Shown in pieces: positions 19,811 to 29,666 of a stretch of 64,000 bases of DNA. A program made the position numbers and the translations under genes. The stretch's first letter is position 1; each line of letters starts with the position of its first letter. The stretch spans positions 1,453,001 through 1,517,000 of the forward strand of contig NZ_CP030126.1 of the NCBI RefSeq assembly GCF_003568845.1. The letters run 5' to 3'. Origin of the DNA: Indioceanicola profundi. Its GTDB lineage: Bacteria; Pseudomonadota; Alphaproteobacteria; Azospirillales; Azospirillaceae. The notes beneath the pieces are model-generated. The model ran no database searches. It saw only the letters and a list, made by a program, of their open reading frames with translations, and was not told the DNA's origin.

Positions 19811-22219
19811 TCAATGGCGAATCACCTCGTCGCGGTCCTCATCCCCAGCTTTTGCGGGCACTTGGGCCAGTTCCTCCGCCTCCGACCACTCGATGGGGGT
19901 CGGAGCGGCGGTGAGCGCACGCTGCAGAACCTCGTCCACCACGGAGACAGGGACGATCTCCATCCCCTTCTTGACGTTCTCCGGGATGTCCGCCAGGTCC
20001 TTCTCATTGTCCTTCGGGATCAGCACGGTCTTGATCCCGCCGCGGAGCGCGGCGAGCAGCTTCTCCTTCAGGCCGCCGATCGGCAGCACACGGCCGCGCA
20101 GGGTGATCTCGCCGGTCATCGCCACGTCCTTGCGGACCGGAATGCCGGTCAGCACGGAAACGATGGAGGTGATCATGGCGACGCCTGCCGACGGCCCGTC
20201 CTTCGGGGTTGCCCCTTCCGGAACGTGGACGTGGATGTCCTTCTTCTCGAACAGCGTCGGCTTGATGCCGAACTGCGGAGCGCGGGACCGGACATAGCTT
20301 TCCGCCGCCTGGACGGACTCCTTCATGACATCGCCCAGCTTACCGGTGGTGACCACCCGGCCCTTGCCGCGCAGCATCACGCTCTCGATGGACAGAAGCT
20401 CGCCGCCCACCTCAGTCCAGGCCAGACCTGTGACCACGCCCACCATGTCCTCCGCCTCGGCCTCGCCGTAGCGGAAGCGGCGGACGCCGGCATACTTCTC
20501 CAGGTTCTCCGGCGTGACCTCCACCTTGGCATGACCCTCCATGAGGATCTCCTTGATGGCCTTGCGCGTGAGGTTGGCGACCTCGCGCTCGAGGTTACGC
20601 ACGCCGGCTTCCCGGGTGTAGTAGCGGATCAGGTCGCGGAGCGCGTCGTCCGTGATGCTGAACTCGGACGGCTTCAGACCATGCGTCCTCACCTGCTTGT
20701 CCAGGATATGCCGCTTGATGATCTCGACCTTCTCGTCCTCGGTGTAGCCGGCGATGCGGATCACCTCCATACGGTCCAGCAGCGGCTGCGGCATGCGCAG
20801 CGTGTTGGCTGTGCAGACGAACATCACGTCGGAAAGGTCGTAATCCACCTCCAGGTAATGGTCGGCGAAGGTGCCGTTCTGCTCCGGGTCCAGAACCTCC
20901 AGCAGGGCGGACGACGGGTCCCCGCGCCAGTCGGCGCCGAGCTTGTCGATCTCGTCCATGAGGAAGAGCGGGTTGGAGGACTTCGCCTTCTTCATGCCCT
21001 GGATGACCTTGCCCGGCATGGAGCCGATATAGGTCCGCCGGTGGCCGCGCACCTCGGCCTCGTCACGAACGCCGCCCAGCGACATGCGGACGAAGTTGCG
21101 GCCGGTGGCCTTGGCCATGGACTTGCCGAGCGAGGTCTTGCCGACGCCCGGCGGGCCGACGAGGCAGAGGATGGGGCCGCGCACCTTGTCCATGCGCTGC
21201 TGCACGGCGAGGTACTCGAGGATACGCTCCTTGACCTTCTCCAGACCGAAATGATCGGAGTTCAGGATCTCCTCCGCGTGGCGGATGTCCTTCTTGATCT
21301 TGGTGCGCTTCTTCCAGGGCAGCGACAGTATCCAGTCCAGGTAGTTGCGAACCACCGTGGCCTCGGCCGACATCGGGCTCATGGAGCGGAGCTTCTTGAC
21401 CTCCGCCATGGCCTTCTCGCGCGCCTCCTTCGACAGCTTGGTCTTGGCGATGCGCTCCTCGATCTCGGCGACCTCGTCCTTGCCGTCCTCGGACTCGCCC
21501 AGTTCCTTCTGGATCGCCTTGAGCTGTTCGTTGAGATAGTACTCGCGCTGGGTCTTCTCCATCTGGCGCTTCACGCGGTTGCGGATGCGCTTCTCGACCT
21601 GCAGCACGCCGATCTCGCCTTCCATGAAGGCGTAGACCTTCTCCAGCCGCTCCGCCACGCTCGGCGTCTCGAGGAGCTGCTGCTTCTCAGCGATCTTGAG
21701 CTGGAGGTGGGAGGCGATGGTGTCCGCGAGCTTGCCGGCGTCGTCGATCTGGTTGATCGAGACCAGCACCTCGGGCGGAATCTTCTTGTTGAGCTTGATG
21801 TACTGCTCGAACTGGGAGACGACGGCGCGGCTCAGGGCTTCCTGCTCCTGCTGCTCGCCAACCTTCTCCTCGATCACGTCGGCATAGGCCTGGAAGAACT
21901 CCTCGTTCTCCTCGAACTTGGAGATCACGGCGCGCCGGCCGCCCTCGACGAGCACCTTCACGGTGCCGTCCGGCAGCTTCAACAGCTGGAGCACGGTGCC
22001 CACGGTTCCGACAGTGTAGATGTCGGCAGGGCTCGGGTCGTCCTGGCTGGCGTTCTTCTGGGTAACAAGCAGGATCTGCTTGTCGTCCTTCATGACGTCC
22101 TCAAGCGCCTTCACCGACTTCTCGCGGCCGACGAACAGGGGAACGATCATGTGCGGAAAGACAACGATGTCCCTCAGCGGCAGGACCGGGTAGAGCACAC
22201 CACGGGGGATATCCAGCAT
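19811..22219 (-). CDS. lon: ATP-dependent protease Lon
   Basis: A protein of 802 residues with all Lon parts. The N-terminal LON substrate domain starts [25 protein letters not shown]. An AAA+ module follows with Walker [14 protein letters not shown] and Walker [11 protein letters not shown]. The C-terminal Ser-Lys protease has Ser 677 in [11 protein letters not shown] and Lys 720 in GGLKEK. Lon degrades misfolded and regulatory proteins in the cytosol. It sits between clpX and hup, the standard alphaproteobacterial quality-control block, and has a sigma-32-like promoter upstream. The C-terminal 35 residues are acidic and variable. Confidence 0.98.
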   Translation of the reverse strand: MLDIPRGVLYPVLPLRDIVVFPHMIVPLFVGREKSVKALEDVMKDDKQILLVTQKNASQDDPSPADIYTVGTVGTVLQLLKLPDGTVKVLVEGGRRAVISKFEENEEFFQAYADVIEEKVGEQQEQEALSRAVVSQFEQYIKLNKKIPPEVLVSINQIDDAGKLADTIASHLQLKIAEKQQLLETPSVAERLEKVYAFMEGEIGVLQVEKRIRNRVKRQMEKTQREYYLNEQLKAIQKELGESEDGKDEVAEIEERIAKTKLSKEAREKAMAEVKKLRSMSPMSAEATVVRNYLDWILSLPWKKRTKIKKDIRHAEEILNSDHFGLEKVKERILEYLAVQQRMDKVRGPILCLVGPPGVGKTSLGKSMAKATGRNFVRMSLGGVRDEAEVRGHRRTYIGSMPGKVIQGMKKAKSSNPLFLMDEIDKLGADWRGDPSSALLEVLDPEQNGTFADHYLEVDYDLSDVMFVCTANTLRMPQPLLDRMEVIRIAGYTEDEKVEIIKRHILDKQVRTHGLKPSEFSITDDALRDLIRYYTREAGVRNLEREVANLTRKAIKEILMEGHAKVEVTPENLEKYAGVRRFRYGEAEAEDMVGVVTGLAWTEVGGELLSIESVMLRGKGRVVTTGKLGDVMKESVQAAESYVRSRAPQFGIKPTLFEKKDIHVHVPEGATPKDGPSAGVAMITSIVSVLTGIPVRKDVAMTGEITLRGRVLPIGGLKEKLLAALRGGIKTVLIPKDNEKDLADIPENVKKGMEIVPVSVVDEVLQRALTAAPTPIEWSEAEELAQVPAKAGDEDRDEVIRH

Positions 22220-22320
22220 ATTTGCGTGCCTTCTCTTCTTGTCGCGCCATCAGCCCACTCTGGGCCATGTCCATCCGGCCGCCCCATCTGGGCACGGCGC
22301 TTCCGGCGACGGCTACATGG

Positions 22321-22352
22321 CTAACGTGGCACACGCCCCCACCCCCTTCAAG
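22321..22352 (-). promoter_or_regulatory. Candidate heat-shock (sigma-32) promoter of lon
   Basis: On the minus strand CTTGAAG (22346-22352) is followed after 16 bp by CCACGTTAG (22321-22329). This is close to the RpoH pattern CTTGAAA-N-CCCATNTA. It lies about 100 bp before the lon ATG, and lon is a known heat-shock gene. The 302-bp stretch 22220-22521 otherwise holds only the clpX terminator. Confidence 0.45.
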
Positions 22353-22460
22353 GGCTTGACCTGAGGCCGACTGACCCTAATGCGCATGTCACAGGATGTG
22401 TCGGTGGAGCCGACGGGCTAACCCAGGGGTGGAAAGTCCCGGCAAGTTGTTGCACCGCAA

Positions 22461-22490
22461 ACAAAAAGGGCGGCCCGCGCGGGCCGCCCC
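22461..22490 (-). terminator. Intrinsic terminator of clpX
   Basis: A fully palindromic GC stem of 11 bp per arm at most (22468-22489, GGGCGGCCCGC and its complement) is followed on the minus strand by five T (22463-22467). It begins about 32 bp after the clpX stop. Confidence 0.88.
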
Positions 22491-22521
22491 TCCTGATGAC
22501 GTACTGGCCTGGGGTCGGCGA

Positions 22522-23787
22522 TTACGCCCCTGGCGCAGCCTCGCTCCGGCGGTCGGAGTAGATGTAGAGCGGCTTCGCGCGGCCCTCCACCACTTCCTTG
22601 TTGATGACGATCTCCTCCACGCCCTGCAGGCCGGGAAGGTCGTACATCGGTTCCAGCAGGATGGACTCCATGATCGAGCGGAGGCCGCGGGCGCCGGTCT
22701 TCCGCTGGATGGCCTTCAGCGCTATGGCGCGCAGAGCCTCCTCATGGATGCCGAGCTTCACATCCTCCATCTCGAACAGCCGCGCATACTGCTTCACCAG
22801 CGCGTTCTTCGGCTTGGTCAGGATTTCGATCAGCGCATCCTCGTCCAGGTCGTGCAGGGTGGCGACCACCGGCAGACGGCCGACGAATTCGGGGATCAGA
22901 CCGAACTTCAGCAGATCCTCAGGCTCGACCTCACGCAGGATTTCACCGGTGCGGCGATCTTCCGGCGCACGGACATCCGCGCCGAAGCCCATCGAGGTGC
23001 CCTTGCCGCGCGCCCCGATGATCTTCTCCAGCCCGGCGAAAGCGCCGCCGCAGATGAAGAGGATATTCGTGGTGTCGACCTGCAGGAACTCCTGCTGCGG
23101 ATGCTTGCGCCCGCCCTGCGGCGGCACGGAGGCGACGGTGCCCTCCATGATCTTCAGCAAGGCCTGCTGCACGCCCTCGCCCGACACGTCGCGGGTGATC
23201 GACGGGTTGTCGGACTTGCGGCTGATCTTGTCGACCTCGTCGATATAGACGATGCCGCGCTGCGCCCGCTCGACATTGTAATCGGCGGCCTGGAGCAGCT
23301 TGAGGATGATGTTCTCCACATCCTCGCCGACATAGCCCGCCTCCGTCAGGGTGGTGGCGTCGGCCATGGTGAAGGGCACATCGATGATGCGGGCGAGCGT
23401 CTGCGCCAGCAGCGTCTTGCCCGAACCGGTCGGACCGATCAGCAGGATGTTGGACTTGGCCAGCTCCACGTCGTTGTGCTTCGCACTGTGGGCCAGGCGC
23501 TTGTAGTGGTTATGTACGGCGACTGAGAGCACCCGCTTCGCATGCTCCTGGCCGATCACATAGTCGTCCAGTACGGCACAGATGTCCCGCGGCGAGGGTA
23601 CGCCGTCCCGGGACTTCACCAGCGTGGTCTTGTTCTCCTCGCGGATGATGTCCATGCACAGCTCGACGCATTCATCGCAGATGAACACGGTTGGGCCGGC
23701 AATGAGCTTCCGCACCTCGTGCTGACTCTTCCCGCAGAACGAGCAGTAAAGAGTATTCTTCGAGTCGCCGCCGGTCGACTTGGTCAT
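22522..23787 (-). CDS. clpX: ClpXP protease, ATP-binding subunit ClpX
   Basis: A protein of 421 residues. The N-terminal zinc-binding domain has Cys 15, 18, 37 and 40 (YCSFC and CDEC). The AAA+ unfoldase follows, with Walker [14 protein letters not shown] and Walker B YIDEVDKI. ClpX recognises and unfolds tagged substrates and feeds them to ClpP. The ATG at 23787 ([10 protein letters not shown]) was chosen because the zinc domain starts at once. A frame extended by six codons is possible but has no support. It lies 304 bp after clpP on the same strand and ends at a clear terminator. Confidence 0.98.
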   Translation of the reverse strand: MTKSTGGDSKNTLYCSFCGKSQHEVRKLIAGPTVFICDECVELCMDIIREENKTTLVKSRDGVPSPRDICAVLDDYVIGQEHAKRVLSVAVHNHYKRLAHSAKHNDVELAKSNILLIGPTGSGKTLLAQTLARIIDVPFTMADATTLTEAGYVGEDVENIILKLLQAADYNVERAQRGIVYIDEVDKISRKSDNPSITRDVSGEGVQQALLKIMEGTVASVPPQGGRKHPQQEFLQVDTTNILFICGGAFAGLEKIIGARGKGTSMGFGADVRAPEDRRTGEILREVEPEDLLKFGLIPEFVGRLPVVATLHDLDEDALIEILTKPKNALVKQYARLFEMEDVKLGIHEEALRAIALKAIQRKTGARGLRSIMESILLEPMYDLPGLQGVEEIVINKEVVEGRAKPLYIYSDRRSEAAPGA

Positions 23788-24091
23788 ATGAGCTCCGTAC
23801 ATCACCGGGGAGCGTACGAACCGGACAGGCCCGGCATGGCCACCGACCCGTGCGCCCGGACGCCACCGGCGTCCAACGAGTCTGGGGCGGTTCCGAAGCC
23901 ATTCCGCCTTACGGCGGTCCGACCCATGATCCCGCCCCTGGGATCCGACGAGGCAACCGGGCGCGAACGCCCTGCCCGCCTATTCAACAACACCGAAAGC
24001 GACGGGATCAACAGATTGTTCGCCCCACCCCCATTTCGCACGGAACTCATGAGGTGTCCCGCGCCATTGGAGGTACTGCGAACCGTCCAGA
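23788..24091 (-). other. clpP-clpX intergenic region
   Basis: A 304-bp stretch with no gene. It contains a 7-bp hairpin, GGACGCC/GGCGTCC (23858-23864 and 23868-23874), and a smaller CCGCC/GGCGG hairpin near 23904-23917. On the minus strand TGAATA (near 23980-23986) with TTGATC upstream is a weak promoter candidate for clpX. No RNA gene was recognised. Confidence 0.4.
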
Positions 24092-24706
24092 TCAGCCCTC
24101 GCTGCTCGGCCGGTGGGTGAACACGTCGTCGATAAGTCCGAAGGACTTCGCCTCCTCCGGGCTCATAAACTTGTCGCGCTCCATGGCCTTTTCAATGACA
24201 TCCATCGGCTGGCCGGTGTGGTGGTGGAAAATCTCATTCAGGCGCTGGCGCATCCGCAGGATTTCCTGCGCCTGGATTTCGATATCCGCCGCCTGCCCCT
24301 GGGCGCCGCCCGAGGGCTGGTGGACCATGATCCGGCTGTTCGGCAGCGAGAATCGCCGGCCCGGCGCACCGCCCGCCAGCAACAGCGCGCCCATGCTGGC
24401 CGCCTGTCCCATGCAGATCGTCGCAACCGGAGACCGGATGTACTGCATGGTGTCATAGATGGCGAGACCGGCCGTCACGTAGCCGCCCGGCGAGTTGATG
24501 TAGAAGGAGATTTCCTTGCTCGGATTCTCCGCCTCCATGAACAGGAGCTGGGCGCAGACTACGCTTGCGACCGCGTCATTGACGCCGCCCACCAGGAAGA
24601 TGATGCGCTCCTTCAGGAGGCGCGAATAGATGTCGTAGGCGCGCTCGCCCCGGTTGGTCTGCTCGACCACCATCGGAACCAGTGCATTCATCTGCGGCTC
24701 GATCAT
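24092..24706 (-). CDS. clpP: ClpXP protease, proteolytic subunit ClpP
   Basis: A serine peptidase of 204 residues. The catalytic triad is visible as Ser 104 ([10 protein letters not shown]), His 129 ([10 protein letters not shown]) and Asp 193 (SFGLID). It forms the tetradecameric chamber that degrades proteins delivered by ClpX. The ATG at 24706 is used. Met at codon 6 or 12 could also start the protein, and the first residues are probably a propeptide. It lies 214 bp downstream of tig, in the conserved tig-clpP-clpX-lon order. Confidence 0.98.
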   Translation of the reverse strand: MIEPQMNALVPMVVEQTNRGERAYDIYSRLLKERIIFLVGGVNDAVASVVCAQLLFMEAENPSKEISFYINSPGGYVTAGLAIYDTMQYIRSPVATICMGQAASMGALLLAGGAPGRRFSLPNSRIMVHQPSGGAQGQAADIEIQAQEILRMRQRLNEIFHHHTGQPMDVIEKAMERDKFMSPEEAKSFGLIDDVFTHRPSSEG

Positions 24707-24844
24707 GTCCCTCGCTCAGCTCCGCTGCGTACCGGTCGGGATGTTTCGTTCTCACGTCATAGCCGGTCAGGTCCGTGTTGCGCCAGACCGAAATTGACGC
24801 AAAAGACTAAGGACCGGACAATGCCTCGGATGTACCGGGGTGCG

Positions 24845-24884
24845 GAACAGATAGGGGCGGTGACCCGCTTGGACCACCGCCCCC
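24845..24884 (-). terminator. Probable terminator of tig
   Basis: A perfect 9-bp stem, GGGGCGGTG/CACCGCCCC (arms 24854-24862 and 24875-24883), has a 12-base loop and lies about 38 bp after the tig stop. On the minus strand it is followed by TATCTGTT, which is T-rich but not a continuous T-tract, so the call is only moderate. Confidence 0.55.
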
Positions 24885-24920
24885 GAATTCAATTCAGCCC
24901 AGTGTGGGAAGAAGACCGGA

Positions 24921-26252
24921 TCAGGCCTGCTCCTCCTCCGGGTCCTTCATCAGCTCCTCGGCCGTGACCGGGACCTCGTTGACCTTCACGCTGGACAGGA
25001 TGTGGTCCACGACCTTGTCCTCGAACAGCGGGGCGCGGAGCTGCTCGATGGCCTGCGGGTTCTTCTTGAAAAACTCGAACACCTGCTGCTCCTGGCCGGG
25101 GTAGCGCTGCACCTCGGAGATCACGGCCTTGTTCAACTCGTCACGGCTGACGGTGACGTTGTTGCGGCGGCCGATTTCTGACAGCAGCAGACCGAGGCGG
25201 ACACGGCGCACCGCGATGTCGCGATACTCCTTCTTCAGCTCCTCCTCGTCCTTGTCCTTGTCTTCCTCATCGACCTGACCGGACTGCAGCTCCTGCTGGA
25301 GGCGGCTCCATATCTGGTTGAACTCGATGTCGACCATCCCGGCGGGGACGTCGAAATCGTGCAGCTCGGCCAGCTTGTCCAGCAGGGCGCGCTTGGCACG
25401 CAGGCGGGAAAGGTTGCCGTAGTCGGCGCCGATGCGCTCGCGGATGGCCTCGCGCAGCTTCTCCAGATCATCGAAGCCGAAGCCCTTGGCCAGATCGTCG
25501 TTCAGCTCGGCCGGCTTGGTTGCCCGCAGCTCCTTCACGTCGACCTCGAACACAGCCTCCTTACCGGCCAGCTCGGCGGCATGGTACTCGGCCGGGAAGG
25601 TCACGGTGACGGTCTTGTGCTCGCCCGCCTTGGCGCCGACGAGCTGGTCCTCAAAACCGGGAATGAAGGTGCCGGAGCCCAGCTCCAGGCTGTAATCCTC
25701 GCCCTTCATGCCGGGCTTCTTCTCGCCGTCGACGGAGCCGTCGAAGTCGATGACCAGGATGTCGCCATTGGCGGAGGCGCGGTCCTCTTCGACCTTCTCG
25801 CTCTGCTTGCGGCTGTCGGCCAGACGCTTCAGCGCCTCGTCCACCTGCTCGTCATTGACGGGGACCACCGGCTTGGTGATCTCGACGCCGGACAGGTCGG
25901 CCGGCTCGATCTCCGGCAGCAGCTCCACCTTCATGGAGAATTCCAGGTCCTTGCCCGGCTCGAAGCTGGTGACTTCCACCTTCGGCTGGAGGGCCGGACG
26001 GAGGTTGTTCTGCTCGATGGCCTGAGCCTGGCTATCATTGACAGCACCCTCCAACACCTCGCCCATCACGGACTGGCCGTAGCGCTGCTTCAGGATCGGC
26101 ATCGGCACCTTGCCGGGGCGGAAGCCGGGCATGCGCACGGTCTTGCCGATCTCGGTCAGCTTGGAGTTGACCCGGGCGTCGATGTCCGTGGCGGGGATGA
26201 CGACCTTGAATTCACGGCTCAGGCCGGCGGCGCTGGTCTCGGTGATCTGCAT
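24921..26252 (-). CDS. tig: Trigger factor
   Basis: A ribosome-associated chaperone and prolyl isomerase of 443 residues. The N-terminal ribosome-binding loop is GFRPGKVPMPILKQRYG (near residue 45). The FKBP-type isomerase domain contains GDILVIDFDGSVDGE and FIPGFEDQLVGAKAGE (residues 160-215). The C-terminal domain is helical with acidic segments such as DEEDKDKDEEE. The ATG at 26252 (MQITETSAAG) matches the family start. It lies downstream of tRNA-Leu by about 100 bp, and co-transcription is possible. Confidence 0.97.
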   Translation of the reverse strand: MQITETSAAGLSREFKVVIPATDIDARVNSKLTEIGKTVRMPGFRPGKVPMPILKQRYGQSVMGEVLEGAVNDSQAQAIEQNNLRPALQPKVEVTSFEPGKDLEFSMKVELLPEIEPADLSGVEITKPVVPVNDEQVDEALKRLADSRKQSEKVEEDRASANGDILVIDFDGSVDGEKKPGMKGEDYSLELGSGTFIPGFEDQLVGAKAGEHKTVTVTFPAEYHAAELAGKEAVFEVDVKELRATKPAELNDDLAKGFGFDDLEKLREAIRERIGADYGNLSRLRAKRALLDKLAELHDFDVPAGMVDIEFNQIWSRLQQELQSGQVDEEDKDKDEEELKKEYRDIAVRRVRLGLLLSEIGRRNNVTVSRDELNKAVISEVQRYPGQEQQVFEFFKKNPQAIEQLRAPLFEDKVVDHILSSVKVNEVPVTAEELMKDPEEEQA

Positions 26253-26355
26253 GGGAAGGAGTGCCTGTCTTCTTCTGTGGTCGCCCCGCCGGCGAATCCG
26301 GTCAGGAGCTCCCGCGCCAAGGTCATCCCTTGCGCGGTGGTTGCGGTTACGATCA

Positions 26356-26440
26356 TGGTGCGGGCGAAGGGACTTGAACCCCCACGTCTTTCGACACCGG
26401 AACCTAAATCCGGCGCGTCTACCAGTTCCGCCACGCCCGC
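26356..26440 (-). tRNA. tRNA-Leu (anticodon TAG)
   Basis: An 85-base class II tRNA. The acceptor stem is GCGGGCG/CGCCCGC, the anticodon stem-loop is CCGGA-TTTAGGT-TCCGG with anticodon TAG, and the variable arm is long (GTGTCGAAAGACGT). CCA is encoded at 26356-26358. Confidence 0.97.
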
Positions 26441-26486
26441 CCCATGCCGGAACGGCCCGAACAGGGCCACCCCGGCGGGAGCGGTC

Positions 26487-26515
26487 CCTATAGCAAGGGA
26501 ACGGGCTCCCGCCAA
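26487..26515 (-). promoter_or_regulatory. Sigma-70 promoter of tRNA-Leu
   Basis: On the minus strand a -35 TTGGCG (26510-26515) and a -10 TATAGG (26487-26492) are separated by 17 bp. The start would lie about 40 bp before the tRNA. A GC-rich discriminator follows. Confidence 0.55.
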
Positions 26516-26624
26516 GGGCGATATGGATCAATAAGCCGCCGGAATATGATTCCCGAGTCCGCCGGCCCTCCCCCGCCCTTCGACCGGTTCAGGGCGACGT
26601 TGGGATATCGCCTGCCGCGTCCGT

Positions 26625-28976
26625 TCAATCCAGGAGCACGCGCGCCGCTGCGTCCAGAATGCCGTCCGCATCCAGCCCCATGACCCGGTAGATGTCCTGG
26701 ATGTCCGCCGACTGGCCGAAGCTTTCGATGCCGAGCGCCGCCACCTTGTGCCCGCGCACGCCGCCGAGCCAGGACAGCGCCGCCGGGTGACCGTCGATCA
26801 CGGTGACCAGCTTTGCATCGGGGCTGAGGCGGCCCAGCAGCCGCTCCACATGGCTCTCGGCACCCTGCCCGCCCTGGCGGCCGGCGCGGGCAGCGCTCCA
26901 GCCCTCCTGCAGCCGGTCCGGCGAGGTCACGGCCAGCAGCCCGGCCCCCGGCACATCCTCCAGCAGGGCCGCATGAGCCTGCATCGCCTCCGGCGCCAGG
27001 GCGCCGCAATAGACGATGGCGAGGTCGGCATCCGGCGAGGGCTCCCGCACCCAGTAGCCGCCATCGATCACGGCCGCCGTATCCAGCTTGCGCTTCGGCT
27101 GCTCGATGCTGCGGGTGGAGAGACGCAGATAGACGCTGCCGCCGTCCGCGGCCTGCATATGCTCGAAGCCCCAGCGCATGATGGCCGCAAGCTCATCCAC
27201 ATAGGCCGGTTCGAAGCTGGCCAGCTTGGGCAGGCCCATGCCGATCAGGGGCGTGGCGATGGACTGGTGCGCCCCGCCCTCCGGCGCCAGGGTGACGCCG
27301 CTGGGGGTCGCAACCACCATGAAGCGGGCGTCCTGGTAGAGCGCGTAGTTGAAGGCGTCCAGCCCGCGCATGATGAAGGGGTCGTAGAGCGTGCCCACCG
27401 GCAGCAGCCGCACGCCGAACAGCTCGTGGCTCATTCCCAGGGCGGCCAGCATCAGGAACAGATTATGCTCGGCGATGCCGAGTTCCATGTGCTGGCCGTC
27501 GGGCGCGCCGTGCCAGCGATGGGCGGAGACCACCTTCTGCTCCCGGAAGATGTCGATGACCTCCTTCCGGTCGAACAGCCCTCGCCGGTTGACCCAGCCG
27601 CCCAGATTGGTGCTGACGGTCACGTCCGGCGAGGTGGTCACGATGCGCGACGCGATCTCCGCATCCGACTTGGCCAGTTCCGCCAGGATCTTGCCGAAGC
27701 CCTCCTGTGTGGAGGCCTTGTCGCCGCCCGGCGATGGCAGGTTCGGCACCGGCACGGAAGCCGCCTTCAACCGGCGGGAACCGCCCTGGACGAAGGGCAC
27801 CTCCGCCAGGAACGCCTCCAGCTCCTCCGGGTCCACGCCCAGCCCGGCGAAGCGCTCCCACTCCTCGCCGTCCTTCAGGCCGCACTGCCGCTTGAACTCG
27901 GCCATCTGGTCCAGGTTCATCAGGCCGGCATGGTTGTCCTTGTGGCCGGCGAAGGGCAGGCCCATGCCCTTGACGGTGTAGGCGATGAAGCAGGCCGGCT
28001 GCTCGCTCTCCACCCCGTGGAAGGTGTCGAGGATCGTTTCCAGGTCATGCCCGGCCAGATTGGTCATCAGCGCGCCCAGCATGGCATCGTCATGGCTGTC
28101 CAGCATGGCCTTGATGCCGCCGGTGTCGCCGAGATCGCGCACCAGCGCCTCGCGCCAGGCCGCGCCGCCCTTGAAGGTCAGCGCGGAATAGAGCTGGTTC
28201 GGGCAATTGTCGATCCAGTCCCGCAAAGCGTCGCCGCCCGGCTGCTGGAACGCGGCCTCCAGCTTCTTGCCGTACTTCATGATGTTCACGTTCCAGCCCA
28301 GCGACCGGAACATGCCCTCGATCGGGACCCAGAGCTTGTCGGAGACCACGGAATCCAGGCTCTGGCGGTTGTAGTCGATGATCCACCAGGTGTTCCGCAG
28401 ATCGTGCTTCCAGCCCTCCAACATGGCTTCGAAGACATTGCCCTCGTCCAGCTCGGCATCGCCGACCAGGGCGACCATGCGCCCCTCCGGCTGGTCGGTC
28501 ATGCCCTTCAGCCGCACATAGTCCTGCACCATGCTGGCAAAGGCGGTGACCGCCACGCCGAGGCCGACGGAGCCGGTGGAGAAATCCACGTCCGGCGTAT
28601 CCTTGGTCCGGGACGGATAGGACTGAGCCCCGCCGAGGGCGCGGAACCGCTCCAGCTTGTCCCGACTCTGCCGGCCCATCAGGTACTGGATGGCGTGGAA
28701 GATCGGGCTGGCATGGGGCTTCACCGCCACCCGGTCCTGCGGGCGCAGCACGTCGAAGTACAGCGCCGTCATGATGCTGGCGAGCGAGGCGCTGGAGGCC
28801 TGATGGCCGCCGACCTTCAACCCGTCGCGCGAGGGGCGCAGGTGGTTGGCATTGTGGATTGTCCAGGTGCTGAGCCAGAGCACCTTGCGCTCCAGCTCCT
28901 TCAAGAGATGCAGACGGCGCTCCCGCTCGGACGGGGCCTTGTCGCCGATCTTCGGCAGGGTGGCGGTATCGGGCAT
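26625..28976 (-). CDS. Transketolase-family thiamine-diphosphate enzyme, AceE-like
   Basis: A protein of 783 residues with the full transketolase layout. The N-terminal thiamine-diphosphate domain has HQASSASLASIMTALYF, a GDAELDEGN motif and WWIIDYNRQSLD. A pyrimidine-binding domain follows (GIAEHNLFLMLAALGMSHE), then a C-terminal domain ending in ALGIESFGQSADIQDIYRVMGLD. Several segments resemble the homodimeric pyruvate dehydrogenase E1 (AceE) more than a sugar transketolase. No E2 or E3 gene is nearby, so the physiological reaction is uncertain. The ATG at 28976 was chosen over a start 11 codons upstream. It may be a transketolase or an E1-type 2-oxoacid enzyme. Confidence 0.8.
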   Translation of the reverse strand: MPDTATLPKIGDKAPSERERRLHLLKELERKVLWLSTWTIHNANHLRPSRDGLKVGGHQASSASLASIMTALYFDVLRPQDRVAVKPHASPIFHAIQYLMGRQSRDKLERFRALGGAQSYPSRTKDTPDVDFSTGSVGLGVAVTAFASMVQDYVRLKGMTDQPEGRMVALVGDAELDEGNVFEAMLEGWKHDLRNTWWIIDYNRQSLDSVVSDKLWVPIEGMFRSLGWNVNIMKYGKKLEAAFQQPGGDALRDWIDNCPNQLYSALTFKGGAAWREALVRDLGDTGGIKAMLDSHDDAMLGALMTNLAGHDLETILDTFHGVESEQPACFIAYTVKGMGLPFAGHKDNHAGLMNLDQMAEFKRQCGLKDGEEWERFAGLGVDPEELEAFLAEVPFVQGGSRRLKAASVPVPNLPSPGGDKASTQEGFGKILAELAKSDAEIASRIVTTSPDVTVSTNLGGWVNRRGLFDRKEVIDIFREQKVVSAHRWHGAPDGQHMELGIAEHNLFLMLAALGMSHELFGVRLLPVGTLYDPFIMRGLDAFNYALYQDARFMVVATPSGVTLAPEGGAHQSIATPLIGMGLPKLASFEPAYVDELAAIMRWGFEHMQAADGGSVYLRLSTRSIEQPKRKLDTAAVIDGGYWVREPSPDADLAIVYCGALAPEAMQAHAALLEDVPGAGLLAVTSPDRLQEGWSAARAGRQGGQGAESHVERLLGRLSPDAKLVTVIDGHPAALSWLGGVRGHKVAALGIESFGQSADIQDIYRVMGLDADGILDAAARVLLD

Positions 28977-29040
28977 TTCCAGGAGTCTCTTCTTCCGGGG
29001 CCCGCACATCTGCGCCGGCCATGGGTGGAGGTTGGACTCC

Positions 29041-29069
29041 TGTATAAGACTTCCCGCCCGCCTGGGAAA
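29041..29069 (-). promoter_or_regulatory. Candidate promoter of the transketolase-family gene
   Basis: On the minus strand a -35-like TTTCCC (29064-29069) and a -10 TATACA (29041-29046) are 17 bp apart. This gives a start about 60 bp before the ATG at 28976. Confidence 0.45.
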
Positions 29070-29116
29070 CAGCGGGCCGCTGCCCTACCCCGATGTGCAG
29101 CCGGCAATCCGCGGGA

Positions 29117-29383
29117 TCAGTCGGCAACCTGTTCTTGAAACAGGCGCTGGAAACTGTCCACCGACAGCGTCCTCAAATCCCCACCCGCGGCCTCCTCGCC
29201 GCCGCCGCCCCGGCACTGGTCGTTGTGGACCATGAAGCGGACATGCGGAATGTTGAACTGCGTGTCAGTCACGGCAAGCACATAGGCCGTCTCCGTGACG
29301 CCCCGCGCGATGACGCGCCTGTAGACGGAGCCCGGCACCACCGGTTTCTCCAGCTTGGCACGCTTGAACAGCGTGATGCCCAT
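29117..29383 (-). CDS. Conserved hypothetical protein, 88 residues
   Basis: A small soluble protein that starts MGITLFKRAKLEKPVVPGSVYRR (only the first part is needed to recognise it). No signal peptide or membrane segment is seen. The central part alternates hydrophobic and polar residues (TETAYVLAVTDTQ) like short beta-strands. A glycine/glutamate-rich linker leads to a helical C-terminus. I do not recognise a functional family. It lies 140 bp upstream of the transketolase-family gene on the same strand. The frame, codon bias and ATG at 29383 support a real gene. Confidence 0.65.
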   Translation of the reverse strand: MGITLFKRAKLEKPVVPGSVYRRVIARGVTETAYVLAVTDTQFNIPHVRFMVHNDQCRGGGGEEAAGGDLRTLSVDSFQRLFQEQVAD

Positions 29384-29666
29384 TGCCGCCCCCTGTCCGG
29401 TTATTTTCGATTCCGGGGTAGCCGCCCAGGCCCTGTTTCCTGGGGCTAATCCAATTTACTTACGCAAACAGGTTAACCCGCATTCGGAACACGGGCAAGG
29501 TTTTGATAACCATATCTGCGACTGCCGTCCCATGGAGACGGCGGAATCGATGATTGCTGTCGATAGGGAGCGGATCAAATGCATAAGACCGCATGCATGT
29601 GCATTCCGGGAGACTGGCAGACTGGCGAATGAGGCAGTTGCGGTCGGAGGGAACTGCTTCCGATCG

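Noticed and set aside
29384-29666. Small RNA or riboswitch between the 88-residue gene and nnr
   Set aside because: A short GCCGTC/GACGGC hairpin (29524-29542) is present, but no conserved RNA motif, promoter or T-tract is convincing.
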